A DNA stretch of 64,000 bases from Drosophila miranda (lineage: Eukaryota > Arthropoda > Insecta > Diptera > Drosophilidae): positions 868,001 through 932,000 of the forward strand of contig NC_046675.1 of NCBI RefSeq assembly GCF_003369915.1, read 5' to 3'. The notes beneath the pieces were generated by a model. It was not told where the DNA came from. It saw only the letters and a program-made list of their open reading frames with translations, and did not search any database. Position numbers and translations under genes: made by a program. Below, one piece after another: positions 24,644 to 37,281 of this stretch (the stretch's first letter is position 1; each line of letters opens with the position of its first letter).

Positions 24644-25403
24644 TGTAGTGTTGAATGTGATAAGTTACAAACAGTCATCAAAAGCACGACATATCATCTG
24701 GAAAGCAGAAAATACCTTTTATTTTGTGCTATTTCGTTTGTTTAAAAAGTGAAGGCCGACTTGAACGTATCGTTTGAATGGAAATAATAAGGTGTTTAAT
24801 TAGTGGGAATCGAATGCTTTGTAACAAAGCACACGGCACAAATTTTGTTTATTTATTCTAAATTTAAAGATATAGAATTTTTACTTTGCACGAATATTAT
24901 TAAAAGTAAAGATGAGTTTCAATGTATTATTTGTAATTAAACTTATTTTATAATCAATTCTTTGAACATTCATTTGAAAAATAGCTAATTTTTTAGATCC
25001 ACATGTAAGACTCGATTTCGTTGCTCTTGAGTAAGAAAAGTGGTCACATCCATGTGGCTTATCTTATCCAGATAGATTCTAATTAGATGGATAGACAGAT
25101 CGTATGTGTTTTAGATCCATTTTACTTGATTAAAAACTAATGTATTTCGCTTAATCCTCAATAGTCTGCTAGAAATGATTTATTTTACAGAATTTTTAAG
25201 AATTTTTTTCATAAAAAATATATTGTAACAGAAATAATTTGATTTTCAGTAAATACTATTGGAATCATCAGAATTTCCCAAGTTAGGGCAGGTTTCGGAT
25301 GCTAATCGTTTAAACAAAAATCAAACTAGGAAATCTATAGAAACCACAACAAAGTATCGCAACCTCTTCCTAAGAAATGCATCCTTCAGGCTACGGCACG
25401 AAT
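24644..25403. other. AT-rich spacer between PH4-alpha genes 4 and 5
   Basis: Holds the promoter side of gene 4 (near 24644-24720, shared with the gene 5 upstream region) and AT-rich sequence with no convincing coding potential. Confidence 0.55.
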
Positions 25404-27350
25404 TTAATGCCATTCCTTTATGTTCTCTGAGTGCCTATTCCCTGGCCGATACGTGAGCTGGATAAACATTTGATCCAGCTCATTTATGAAGCAGGACAGG
25501 ACTGCAAAAGGGGTTAAGTTGGAGAAATAAAAACCTACAAGAAATACTCACTCTTTTTGGTGCCATCAATGACGGGGCAAGAACCGTGAACGGTTCGTCT
25601 GTCCAGATCATGCGTCTCCCCCCGCATATTGTACCAGAAGAGGACCTTGCCCCGCTCCGAGGGGACCTTAAGTTGAAGATGGGTAAAGACAGTGGAGCCC
25701 CCGTGTTTCACATCGTTCAGCTTCAAAGGACAGAGCGATAATCCTTTAGTTAGTGGGTGACCAAAAAAAGCTTCGAACCGACTCACGTAGAAGAGGACAG
25801 TGGCCATGCGGTCGCCCATAGCGTGGGTGCTCGGATAAGAAGCGTTGAGGAAATCGTAGTGGTGATCGCAGTGGCCCCCTAATCCGTATTTTATCATCTG
25901 ATGCTCGTTCATGAACAGCCCGGTCATATCGCGTATGTGTCTGTGGACACGTTCGATCACCGGAGCGCCCGAGACATGCATATAATCATCGCGATGGGGG
26001 CCTGTAAGGCCCGTGCGCCTCTTGCTGGGGGACATCGAATTTTCCATTTCACCATACCTGCCAATGCGTTTCAGAAACGGCTCTATCACGCGCTCCACCT
26101 CGGCTATTTCCGCGTCGGAGAGCACATTGTGGTAGACCACGATATAAGGATCCAGCGACAGCTCCTCCATCCGTAGCGGGGCCAGGCGCAGGAAGGGTGT
26201 CGTTGTGGCATTGTAGCGACAGTGCAATCGCGAGGGTTTATTTTGGTGCGAGGAGCGGCAGATCTGAATGAATTCCAGGGGCAGGAAGGGCTTCTCTTCC
26301 CACGAGGCTGGGACGTGTCTCGTGTGTGTGTAGAAGTTGAGCAGACGCTCCGAGTGCTCCGCCAGATCACGGTGGCCCATAAGTATCCTTCGAGCATCCT
26401 CTACCATGTCTGGAAATAAATGTGAAATAGATTTTAAGCAGAGGAATGTTGGATCATGATCACTCACCCAGTTCTACCGAGCATCGAGCCAGGAGCCTGA
26501 TGACCTCGCTTGACTCAAATTCCAGCACATGGTTGACCGAATAATATTCTGGTTTTACCAGGTCCAAGGAGTATTGTAGAAATTGGGCTGCATTTTCGTA
26601 CTCCCCAAAGTGGAAGAACACAGTTCCAAGAGAGAAGCAATCGATGGCTGAAATGCTACTGCTGCAGGAGGATTATGGAATAACCGGCTAAAGCAGAGTA
26701 ATCTTGTTGGAGACCTACTTGTAATGCATGCCATCGATTAGCCCCTTGACGAGATCCGCTGGCTCCACATTATAGGTGAGAATAATCCGATAAATAGCCT
26801 CCGTCGCTTCCTCAGTCTCTTCTACTGAAGGAAATTTCGTTGCCTTGTTTTTAAGGAAACTAATCTGATCTGAATGGAAAGCGTGGCGATTATATGCATT
26901 ATTCTTTCGTAGATTTGCACTTACCCTGCCCCACAGTCTGCCGCATGAACTTCTCTAAATGGCGCCAGTCCTCGTGCATGTGTCGGATGAGTTGGAAACT
27001 GTGCAGCGGATTCGATAGGTACTCCTCCTCCCTGCCCTTCGAATCCTCCAGAGGTATTTGCATCGCCTTTGCACATCTGTGGGAGCGCCCAACACCACCC
27101 AAGTGATTGAAAGGGTTCTCAGTAGTTATCTCGAGTCTCACCTCTGCAGCACATCGACTTTTTCCTGTAACTCTTCAGCATATTGCACGAGGTTTGAGAT
27201 CAGCTCCCTGTCCAGCAGCAGCAGCTCCATTCGATCAGCCATTGAGGTCATAAACTCCTTGGGTGGATAGGAGCTCGTTTCGGTGCTCGTCTGACTCTGA
27301 CTCTGACCAGCAGCACTCGTGAGGATTAGGAGGATCAGGAGTGGCAGCAT
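25404..27350 (-). CDS. Prolyl 4-hydroxylase alpha subunit, cluster gene 5
   Basis: Tandem neighbour of cluster gene 4 in the same direction. Exons 27350-27142, 27076-26925, 26869-26719, 26661-26468, 26409-25787, 25720-25552 and 25501-25404 join to about 531 residues. The N-terminal exons nearly match gene 4 (signal peptide MLPLLILLILTSAAG). The catalytic domain keeps HYD in YGLGGHCDHHYDFL, distal His and Lys in VHGSCPVIDGTK. The middle of the catalytic exon is much more divergent than in genes 3 and 4 (KRRTGLTGPHRDDYM in place of KVRTALGAWIPD), as is the TPR exon (GTVFFHFGEYENAAQF). The C-terminus is extended past the PGNR motif by a short unrelated tail (HSENIKEWH) because the stop used by genes 3 and 4 is not kept. 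Probably functional, but evolving fast near the active site. Confidence 0.9.
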
Positions 27351-28389
27351 TGTAGTGTTGGATGTGATAAGTTACAAACAGTCATCAAAAGCACAACATA
27401 TCATCTGAAAAACAGAAAGGGGTTGATATTATTTGTATTCAGCAGCTTTCTTAAGTGGTACTAATATGTATATGTACATATATGTATGTATGTATCTCGG
27501 GACCAAGTATTTTTCTCAGGGTATTCTTTCGTTGCCTTCTTTACAATTTACCGTTTGTTATTATCCACTGTCTGTCCCATTGCTGTGTAGGTGATAGTGA
27601 GAGAGTGCGCTGGAGAGAGACGACTCGCTCAGAGAGGATCAAAGGGGACAAAATGAAGCAAGCGCGCGTTGAGCGTGTTCCTCTGCAGCAGTGTGTATGG
27701 GTTAGAAAGGGAAAGAGCGACATGGTTGTTGGGTAACAGGCAATGATTGGCTTAGAGGAATGGTTTGGCAATTCTCAGAGAGCAGTATTCGCTGTTTGAA
27801 GATTGCAATGGAAACTGATGTGAATTATAATAGAGTTTTTTCGGTACCTATAAATTTGACTTGGAACTTGGTACACTAGAATTCTAGAAAGTCTCACAAG
27901 GAACTGTTTTATTCTTCATAAGCTGTTGATCGTTGCACCTCGGCTGCGGAGCTTAAAGCTTCTTCCGGCTTCGACTTCGACTTCGGCTTAAAGCGTCAGC
28001 GTCGTTGACTTTTTGAGAGCGGCTGATAAGCGATCGGCACGATGGCCTACGTGTGGGAGGCGGTGGGACGTGCGTCGGCCTGCATAGAAGGCGCGACTGC
28101 AGCTGGCGATCGGTGTCGGATTGCGTCTGGAGAACGCACTAGGGCTCTGTATAGCATTGAGACTTCCCGTTTGTTTATGCAGGTAATCGATTTGAAAATG
28201 TGTTTGTTGCGTTCCTGTCATACTCCTCTTTATTACATTCCCCGTAAATCAGTGGCATCAGCGTACTTCCAGCTGCGGCTTGCTACAGCTGTGTACATCA
28301 CTTTTTGACCGCAACGAATGCCCGATGACATGCTATTTATGCATCGATTTTCCATCACCCACTCGCTGGCAAAGCGATACTCACGAAAG
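27351..28389. other. Spacer between PH4-alpha genes 5 and 6
   Basis: Contains the shared upstream sequence of gene 5 (27351-27420) and then the divergent upstream region of gene 6. There are short open frames on both strands, but none has a recognisable motif or a good splice context. Confidence 0.5.
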
Positions 28390-30272
28390 ATGACTCCCAT
28401 AATGCGGATGCTGGCACTTGGACTCGGCCTGGCCTCCGTGGCTGAGGGCTGGTACGATGAGACTGTGAAAGACCACACCCACCGCAAGAACTATGTCGTC
28501 TCGGAGCAGAGCAGACTGCAGCTTGTGGAGCAGGACTTCGAGCTGGCGGCGAATCTCAACGCATACGCGGAGGAGCTGCAGAAGAAGATCAGTGTGCTGA
28601 GGAGGTGAGTTTAGGGGGAGAGTTTCTTCTGGGACTGGTCTTAGATCTAATCTGTGGTCTTAGAGTGTCTGAGAATTGGCGGTGGGCTTTGGACGAGGCA
28701 AAGGGCAGGGAGGAGGAGTATCTATCGAGTCCGCTGCACAGTTTCCCGCTCATCCGCACGTTGCACGAGGACTGGGGCCCCGTGGAGAGGCTCATGCAGC
28801 AACTCGTGGGGCAAGAGCAGATCGCTGCGTTGGAGCTGATGCGGGAGCATCTTCCTGGGGCGGACGATGTGGCAGAGGCCATGTGGGGAATTTTCCGCAT
28901 TGTCCACACGCATAATCTCGAACCGAAGGATGTGGCCGAGGGAGTCCTGGATGGCATCCAGTACAGGTGGGTACCGCTGAGAGATCCTGTATGCAGATTG
29001 TTGATATTCCTCGCTCTTAAAGGGGTCGGCTCTCTGCTTTGGACTGCCAGGCGCTGGGGAAGTTCTACTTCCACGTAGCCGACTACCAGACAGCCATCAA
29101 GTGGCTGACCCTGTCCCAAGATCTGATGGAGGAGCAACCTCTGGAGTACTACGAGGAGCTGGGGGCCACGAGCAGTGGCATTACGCTTCTGCTGGCCCGC
29201 TGCCTGGTGGCCTTAGACAGGTTCGACGAGGCAGAGATTCTTCTGAGGGGGGACAAGACGTTCGGGGACAAGGCGTACCACTTCGTATCGCACTTCCAGG
29301 AGCATCCACCCCAGCAATCAATCGACATGGAGAACGGAAACTTCACGGAGAAATTCAACCGCCTTTGCAGTTCCATGAGCAGACGGAAGACGGACGGATC
29401 CGCAGCCCACTCGAAGCCTTCGCGCCTGCATTGTCGCTACAATGCCACAACCACAGCCTTCCTGCGACTGGCCCCCCTACGGATGGAGGAGCTCTCCTTG
29501 GACCCCTACATCGTGCTGTACCACAATGTCCTGAGCGACGAAGAGATGGCCAGGCTGGAAAACATGAGCACCCCTCTGCTACACCGCGCGCGCGTCTTCG
29601 ACAGCGGGATAAGAAAGCCGAAAATCTCACCCGCCCGCACTGCCGATGAAGTCCAGATCCCGAACCCCAAGCTGGTGGCAGAGGATATACAGCTGGTGGA
29701 GTGCATTCAGAAACGAATGACGGATCTCACGGGCCTCGTGCTAACGAACATAAGGCGTATTCAATTTCTGAAGTACGGCTTTGGCGGGATCTACGTGCCC
29801 CACCACGACTTCTTCAGCGTGCACACAGAGACCTCCCGTCTCCATGGTGATCGCATTGCCACCGTGATCTTCTACGTGGGTACTCCCAGTGGAATCCAAA
29901 GAATTTCGACTCATTTCTATAGATTCTGTTTGCACAGCTGAACGATGTGGAGCATGGGGGGGCCACTGCCTTCCCCAATTTGGATCTGGTGGTGCCCACG
30001 GAGCGGGGCGCAGTCCTCTTCTGGCACAACATGGATGGCGAGACATACGACCTTGACTATCGCACCCTCCACGGCGCCTGTCCCGTTATCGTTGGCACTA
30101 AAATGGGTGAGTCGGGAGGATGTATCTGTATACTCGCGTAGATAGTATGTCTACATATATCTATTACTCTTTCCGTACAGTGATGACGCGCTGGATATAC
30201 GAGTGGGATCAGATGTTTGTCAAGTCCACCTACTATCCACCTCGGCAGAAGGACTACAGGCAATTTAATTGA
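28390..30272 (+). CDS. Prolyl 4-hydroxylase alpha subunit, cluster gene 6
   Basis: Exons 28390-28604, 28664-28966, 29023-29875, 29938-30106 and 30181-30272 join to about 543 residues. The ATG at 28390 gives a short hydrophobic signal sequence (MRMLALGLGLASVAEG); an in-frame ATG at 28318 would add 24 residues. The P4Ha_N region contains FPLIRTLHEDWGPVE, the TPR region LDCQALGKFYFHVADYQTAI, and the catalytic domain starts at SRLHCRYNATTTAFLRLAPL. Active-site residues are present: HHD in YGFGGIYVPHHDFF, distal His in LHGACPVIVGTK and its Lys. It lacks the VGQ intron of genes 3-5, and the TPR and catalytic exons, split in genes 3-5, are fused into one 853-base exon. It is the only member of the cluster with this five-exon layout. 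Confidence 0.92.
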
Positions 30273-31310
30273 GACTTCCGCTGTTAAATAGCTCCTAAGA
30301 GTAGAAGGCTTTCCTGTATTTGGGTCACATGATTGTATCATCTTTAACGAACATTGCCACAGTGAATACTGATAGGTATTGTCACATGAAGCGATCTAAT
30401 TGATACTTGTTTCAATACTTTCAACAAAGATATAAGCAGTATGACACATGTGCTGGATTCACAATCATTTGGGAAGAACCGTTGAGGAGAAGATCAAAAA
30501 AGAGTATATCCCACCAGAAAATGCACACTTCCATATCTATCAAAAATCATATCATATAAATCGTTAAATTATCTCCAAGTGCAAAAGTAGTCCCCAGTCT
30601 CCAAATTTTGGAATGAAAATGTGAATAGTTAAACCAAAATTGTTTCCATTCCCCATTCCATTACTTCAGAGTGCAATCCTAGAGAACACTTCAAGCAGAT
30701 TACCTACTCATCTGTAGCATTCCATTTCTCCGCTCTGGAACGGAGGGTGGGTTATCCTTCGTACCTTGACCTTCGACTCGCGCTTGGATTCGCTTTCTTC
30801 TCTGGCACTGGCTCTGGCACTGGCTCTGGCTCTGGCACTCGGCTCATTGCACCATTAAGTGGCAATTAAATTCAATTAGCCGCAGTACTCTCCGGCATCG
30901 GCATCCCTCCCCATCTTCTCCCCATTTATCACGGCTGGCTGTCCCTGCATCCTCCTCATCCTTTACGTAATATTCCCTTTCAACTTTTGCACTTCGCTTT
31001 CGATTGGTGCTGCTAATAATTTCTCAGATTTATCGTCTTCCTATCCGCCACTCTAGTTCCTGTTTGTTTGCCGAAAGTTTCCTGGGGTTTTCTTGGGTTT
31101 TCTTTGTTTTCCGACTTGGCTTTCAATTAAGATTGATGGCGTGCACTTTTCCCTGGGTTTTCCTTCGCCCGCTCTCTAGGCAGGCCACGTCTTAAAGTAT
31201 CTGAGAGTAAGGAATGCATTTGTCTTGATTCCACCTTTTCAGCCAACAGATGCAGATACAGATTGGAGCAGACCTTTCCATCTCGCAGACAACATATGTC
31301 TGCACTCTCT

Positions 31311-31315
<5 letters not shown>

Positions 31316-31350
<35 letters not shown>
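31316..31350. repeat. (CT)n simple repeat
   Basis: Uninterrupted CT dinucleotide run of about 35 bases. On the minus strand it is a GAGA-factor-type (GA)n tract. Confidence 0.95.
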
Positions 31351-31354
<4 letters not shown>

Positions 31355-32271
31355 CTCTCTGGTTGCTGGCCAAAGGTAACAGCGGCAATTTATCAAAATT
31401 TGCGCACACAAAGAGGCTGAGGAAGCAGAGGCTGAATCTGAAGCTGAGTGATGGGGCAGCACATGGAGAGATGTGGCTACAATTGGCATATGCGTGTGTG
31501 TCTAGGTAGAGAGGATGCCTCTCACTCTGCCCACTCCGCCTCCTCCTCTCTCTCTCTCTTTTTGTCTCTGTACTTGACTTAAATTGCTTTTTTCAATGCC
31601 AACGGCTGCTGCTCCTGCTGCTGTTGTCCTCCTGTCACATGCGGAGCCAAATGTCATTTCAGCAAAATCCCTCAAGTCGTTCGTCTGCCCTTGTCTGTCG
31701 TATTCGAGTATCTGTGTGCGTTGTATCTCCGTGTGCGCTGTGTCTGTGTATGCGTAAGAAAACATTGTGCAAAATATGTTGGGGCAACAACAAGAGAAAC
31801 AGCAGAAGCAACATTTTTCTGCGGCTGCTTAAATTGCATTGGGAAATAGGTTGGGGATCCACTGGCACAGCCACTGCCAAGACAATAAACAGTTGTTGCC
31901 ACTGCCTCCTGCTCGTGCAACACTCTTGAGTGTGTGGCTGTTGACTGCTGAAAGGTGCATTTGTTCCGGCCTCAGCGATGGGTATTCCATCTGGGGATTT
32001 CCCTTTGAAATATCGTTTGTCAACTCTGATTCTGGTTCCGAAATGACTCTAATTGGGCGACTCTCTATAAACAGTTGAGTACTCTCCATCTAATCCTATC
32101 AGCCTTATCCCACAATCTCTTTATCCTTGGTCCTGTTGCTCCGTTCTCTCTAATAAAATTAAAATGCCAACCATTTTCACTCTGAGAGCTCCTGAAATGC
32201 GATAGCCCCTCCTCCGACTCCTCTGCTGTTAAAAAATTAGCAACAATTTTTCAGCATCGCATCAAAATGTG

Positions 32272-32304
32272 CCCTGCCCTGCCCTGCCCTGCCCAGCCCT
32301 GCCA
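32272..32304. repeat. CCCTG pentanucleotide repeat
   Basis: Tandem CCCTG units with a degraded last copy, read directly from the sequence. Confidence 0.85.
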
Positions 32305-35259
32305 CTGCCAAACGCACCGCATCGTGAGGCAAAGCCACCCTCAGTCTCAGTCCTTGCCGCCGCTCCGTGGCACTTATCAAGAAGCTGACTTACTTTGCGC
32401 TACACCTTGTGGCACTTCCCATTCCCACTCTCCCCCTCTGCTATGCCACACGCACTTTGTCATCTCCCTGGGCCCCGCCTGGCTCTGGTTCTGTCTCCGG
32501 TTGAGACTCTGCTTCTATTCTCCTCCATCCATCCTGCTCCATCGTGACCCATCCTGCATCCTTCGTGGTAATTTGATATGCCGTCTCGTGGCTTACATTT
32601 TTTATCCGCCATTACCGCAAAACGATTTACTTCCGCGTCGCAATTTGCTTTAAATTTTTATTTAAACAACAATTTGTTCAGATTTCGAGCAGATTGAGAT
32701 TTCCGCTGAAAGCTGTGCCACAGAGAGATTTGATTTGATTGTGGGGCAGGACACAGGAGCGGGGGTGGGGCAATGCCATCCATATTGTCAACTCAATGAT
32801 GCACCTTCAGCCACAGGGCTGCCAAGGATGTGGCTGCAACGGACACTCGACAAATTAATTTGCTGCAGACTCCACAGCTGCCTCGAAATGTTGGGTGTGG
32901 TCTCCAGTCCAGTCCTTGCCTCTTGATGGCTGTCCTTGATGCTGGCTTAGTACTGGGTAGAGGGCGTACAGAGAGGGTCAGCCAGAATAAAAGCAGTCTT
33001 CTCGATCTAAGAAATACTGTTCTTTTTTCTTTGGATGTGTATGTCGGTCTACATGAGCATCTGGATGTTCAGGACTTCAAAATATTCATCAGTATTTATT
33101 TAGCTTCGTTTTTGTTTCTGCTACACCTCACCCTACGGCCAACCGACCGAGAGGCGCTGCTGCTTGACGCGTGTCATGTGCTACCGAACCGTGCAATTAA
33201 ATTAATTACTTTACAAGCGCTACTAGTTTATTATTACTATTTATATATATTTATATTTACTATTCTTTAATTTTATTATTTATTTTAAAATTGAAATACA
33301 GTACATGCTGGAAAGGTAAGGCTCCTCTTCTCTCTCTCGCTTTTTCTCTCTGAATGTTTTCAGAATACTTTGCGTGAAGTTTCATTTGCCCCTGACTTAT
33401 TGCAGGGTATCTTTTACTTCCATTAGTTCGCCCTTTGCCCGCCTTCCTTTTCTTTTTTGCTGTTTTTCTTTTTCTTGAGCTCAAATTGGTTTCGTGTTCA
33501 TTTTCATTTGCGCTTTTCCACGTCCACGCCCACCTCAGGGCGCGATTTAGTCAAGAACCCCCCTTCCATGGAATCCACTCCTCCTTTGGCTTTCTTTTGT
33601 CCTTCGCCCACTCCACTGTTGCCCCTGCATTTTTTCTGCGGCTTTTAATTTGATTTCTTGCACCTTTTCTAATTGGCAATTGGAGCCGCTTGGATGTCGC
33701 TGACAGCAGCGGCAGCTTTTGCCACTGCAACAGCATTTTCCTCTCGCCCCAAAATTTAAAGGCTTTAAATTATCCTGGAACAGGGGGAGAGATGGATTCG
33801 CCCCTCGACTGGTCCGACTCCTGGCGTTAATGGCTCTTTTATGGCCGCCGCTGTGCGGTCCCCCCGTTGCTGCTGCTGCCGCTGTGGCAGCTGCAAATAT
33901 TTTGCCACTCCGCGGCAGGGCAGTCAGGGATTGGAGATGGGGTCTTGTTTCAGCAAAAATCTAATCTATGCAAGCCCCGCCATGTCCCCTCGCTCCCGCT
34001 CCACGCTCCACGCAGTGTGGCAACTATTTTTTTTTGCCGCTTGCAACGTTTTTTGCTGCTGCTGCCGTTGGGAAGCTTAACAGTTAATTGCCCCTTGAAG
34101 AATACCGCGCCACAGACTCCACAGCTACGGGAGCTCTACAGATCCACAGATCCGTAGTCCGTAGTCGATTCTCGTACCACGACACGTGGACACACGACAC
34201 AAAAGCCCCGCCCCGGACAATGGCGTCCCATTTTCCTGTCCTGTCTTCTTGTATCCGTGGCCGTATCCGTGTCCGTGTCCGTGCGTGTGTTTTAATCGGT
34301 TTGACTTTGTTGCCTGACCTGCCTGCTAGGGGAGGGGTATAGGGGCATGCAACAAGGACAAACAACCAGTGTTGCCAGTGTGTGGCCCTGGCCCTGCAGC
34401 AGATTGAATCCTAATCGAGAGGATTTGACTTTGGTTACGTTGCGTAAACACGCAACAACGGCAGCAAACGTCCCAGACCCCTCCAGGAATTCCCACTCCC
34501 ACCCCCCACGCAGTCAGGATTACAGTGGAGACTGGTCGGAACGAAGTGAAAGCGAATGAAAGCTGTTTCTGTTTCCGTTTCCTTTTCCTTTTATATAAAA
34601 TATATAGTACATAACGGATACATATTGTGTCCAGTTGGACCCCTTTCGATCCACAGACTCTATGGCTTCAAGATCCATCCTCTGGCATATCGCTGTCAGT
34701 CGGAAAAGGACTCGCAGGAAGCTGATGGTTAGAAGGAACGAAGTTCCCAGTGTACAGCTCTGTTTCCGTGTGTTTTCTTGTTAATCCATTTGTCTCACAT
34801 CTGTGGGGTTTATATTTTCGATTTTGACGGTTTGTTTGTCTGGGCAAAATCTAAAATTTCCGAATGGTTCGCCAATTGATTGCCTGAGTACCAGAGGACC
34901 ATCCAAGACTGTTTATGTGTGTGTGGCGGACCGTCAGGGCGATCCCTTCCCTTTTACAAGTCACTGTCCTTTTGGGAAGCTGTCTCACGAGCTGATCAAG
35001 ACAATCGTCAATGTATGCGTATGCGGGGCACTCAGTATCCAGCCAGCACTGCTCGACAACAATGATGATATTATATCCAGCGAAGGAACCACCTAGGAAC
35101 GATCCTCAATGGCATGAACGAGCAGTTACCATTTGGCTCGGATCTTCCCTATAGGCACTGCCATGTGGCTCGCAGCATTTACAGTGAATCTTGGATCTAG
35201 TCTGCCGTCGAATCCAAACGTCAGGGTTCTATCCGCCGATCCCATGTTACTCATTCCAT

Positions 35260-35767
35260 TCACCGCAGTCGATCCTTATCAAATTGCACGCGAACGAACA
35301 GGATTGCCCCCAATGGACCCTACAATTTCGTTGTGAAATGGTCGGAAATGGAACTTGGAAAACAGATCGGCGCATCAGTTGTGTCTCAGTAAAACATTTC
35401 TCACCTCAAGGACCGACAGTGCAGGCGACAACTTGTCTATCTTCTGGTAGAGATCCCTCGCATCTTCAGAGGCTCTTGGGTGAGGATGCTGAATGGCTGT
35501 GGATGGCTCTATTTTCAGAGGGTTGGAAGAAAGTTTTGGGGTTTTATCATGAGAAAGAAAGACGCATTGGTGGGTCTGACAAGGAAGATCTCTCGTGTAA
35601 ACTCTCATTTGGGAGTGACGACTTACCGCAGTTAAGGTCTCAGATCCCAAGTTTCTCCTCATCTCAAACCGCTTCTCAGTGAAGGTGGCCAGGAACCACA
35701 TGGCCATAACGTAGGCCGTGACCATAACTACGATCCGTGCCAAATGGGGGCTGCCTGTTCGTGCCAT
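35260..35767 (-). CDS. Possible small single-pass membrane protein
   Basis: Candidate gene, not recognised. The minus-strand ATG at 35767 opens a frame whose first exon (35767-35627) encodes a hydrophobic segment (HLARIVVMVTAYVMAMWFLA) followed by a basic stretch (EKRFEMRRNLG). A strong donor (GCG|GTAAGT) follows. A second exon (35488-35405, EDARDLYQKIDKLSPALSVLE between CAG and GTGAGA) and a third (35319-35260, ending FDKDRLR and TGA) keep phase 0, giving about 94 residues. Alternatively the unspliced frame continues open for 130 residues to 35375. Size and topology resemble small mitochondrial or ER membrane proteins, but I cannot name a family. Transcript evidence is missing, so the model is tentative. 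Confidence 0.4.
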
Positions 35768-37252
35768 TGGGGCTCGTTCCAGGGCGTCCCATCGGTGGAT
35801 ACTTTTTTCACAAAAACTTTTTAATTTTGTAGTTTGGAATTTGATGTTGCCTGGTCGAGGTGTTTCTAGTTGACTGAAAATTTTCCAGAGCTCCAGGCTT
35901 CGATTCGGATGTGTTCAATTTGGATGATGTCTGATGTCTACTTTGGTCCTTCAATCGGTAGAAGGACACTCGTCGTGTGAGAGTCTTAATCCGACATAGT
36001 ATGCAAGTAGGCAGCTTTCCTACATATTGTTCATTCAAGTACAACGTAGTGAAATAAGTAATAACTTAAAAGGACCCTTTCAAAGGGAGTATCTTTCGGC
36101 TTGCTTTGACATCCAACCAGAGCGATTCCCAGTGGGACTCCTTTCTAGTCTCCACTGTACCCTGCTTCCGAGTGCAGTTTATTGTGGCATATACGCAGCT
36201 GTTGTTTGCTTGTCCTTGGGGCAATTCGGTGGGCTGTTGGCTGTTGGCTGGGTGGAGGCCTTGTCTAGAGGGTGGGGGAAGCAGGAAGGCAATTTGTATG
36301 TGTGTGTGTGTGCTTTAGGTGAGAGGAGCCAGGGGGCCGTGTGTGGAGGGAGGCCTTATTCGAGTGTGGAGTGGAGCCTGCAACTGCTTCGGCCGTGGCT
36401 CCCTGGTGTTGCTACTGCAGCTTGCGGTTGCGCTTAGCCATTTCCTGCCCCCTTGGGCCCCCTTGTGCCCACACCCACTTCTCTTGGCCAACTGTTGGCC
36501 ATGGCTTTAAATGCGCTTTTAATCGCTCGTAGGCTCAGAGGCTCAGAGGCTCGGAGTCTGTGGGTTCTCCGGGTTCTCTGGATTCTCTGGCCAGCCAGAA
36601 AGTTGAATCAATATTGAAATTGAACTTCTGCCGGCGTGTGTCCTGTCTGAGGAGCAGAGCAGCTGTTGACAGGCAGCCAAAATCAGCAGCGTTCGACGTT
36701 CACGTAGAGAATTGGGCAGGAAGAGATGGAGTGAGAGAGGTAGATAGAGATGGGTATAACTTTTTGGCAGTTTTAAGTTTGAGCGGGACTCCTCGACTGA
36801 ATCTCGTTCCCTGGGTGTGTCCCTGTGCGTCGTTGGGTGCGTCCCTGTGTGTTGTTTGGCAACTTGTGACACAAAGGCGCCGTCCTCCATCCTCGATGTG
36901 TCTCCATCTACTCCCTCTTTCCCTCTCTTTCTGTGCCGCATCTTCATGGGTGGTTTCCTCCAGCTCTTGGGGCATGCAACAATGCGCTGACTTGACTTGT
37001 CTTACTCTTGTCTGTTGCCCTCCTCCTGCCCTGCCTGCGACCTTCACACACACTCAAGGAAAACTTAGGCATCACGTAAGCATCCATTGCCCTCCTCCCA
37101 CTCTCGCCGTCCCTCTTTCTCTCTTTCTCCCCGATTTGTACATACATCAAAAATTTTATTATTTCTTACAATTTTTGCTTAAATTCTGCTTTTACTTTTC
37201 GTCCTGCTGCTGCTCCTGCTGCTGCTGAAAAGGTCAGACATTGTCAGTTAAG

Positions 37253-37281
37253 TGTCCATGTCCATGTCCATGTCCATGTCC
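37253..37281. repeat. TCCATG hexanucleotide repeat
   Basis: Tandem TCCATG units read directly from the sequence. Confidence 0.9.

Larger units (their letters stand above)
30273..35259. other. Non-coding region rich in simple repeats
   Basis: No convincing exon in 5 kb. Contents include a TCTGGC-type repeat at about 30801-30840, a (CT)n run at 31316-31350, a CCCTG repeat at about 32272-32304 and a TGTCCG repeat near 34259-34282. It may be intronic or regulatory DNA of a gene whose exons lie elsewhere. Confidence 0.55.

Noticed and set aside
21837-30272. Loss of the 2-oxoglutarate lysine in PH4-alpha genes 3-6 (Cys or Arg before WI/FI)
   Set aside because: The functional Lys lies ten residues after the distal His (the K of DGAK or GTK) and is present; the variable position is a different lysine.
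36560-37228. 222-codon plus-strand frame
   Set aside because: Cys/Ser/Leu-rich low-complexity translation through CT and CTG repeats, with no homologous motif.
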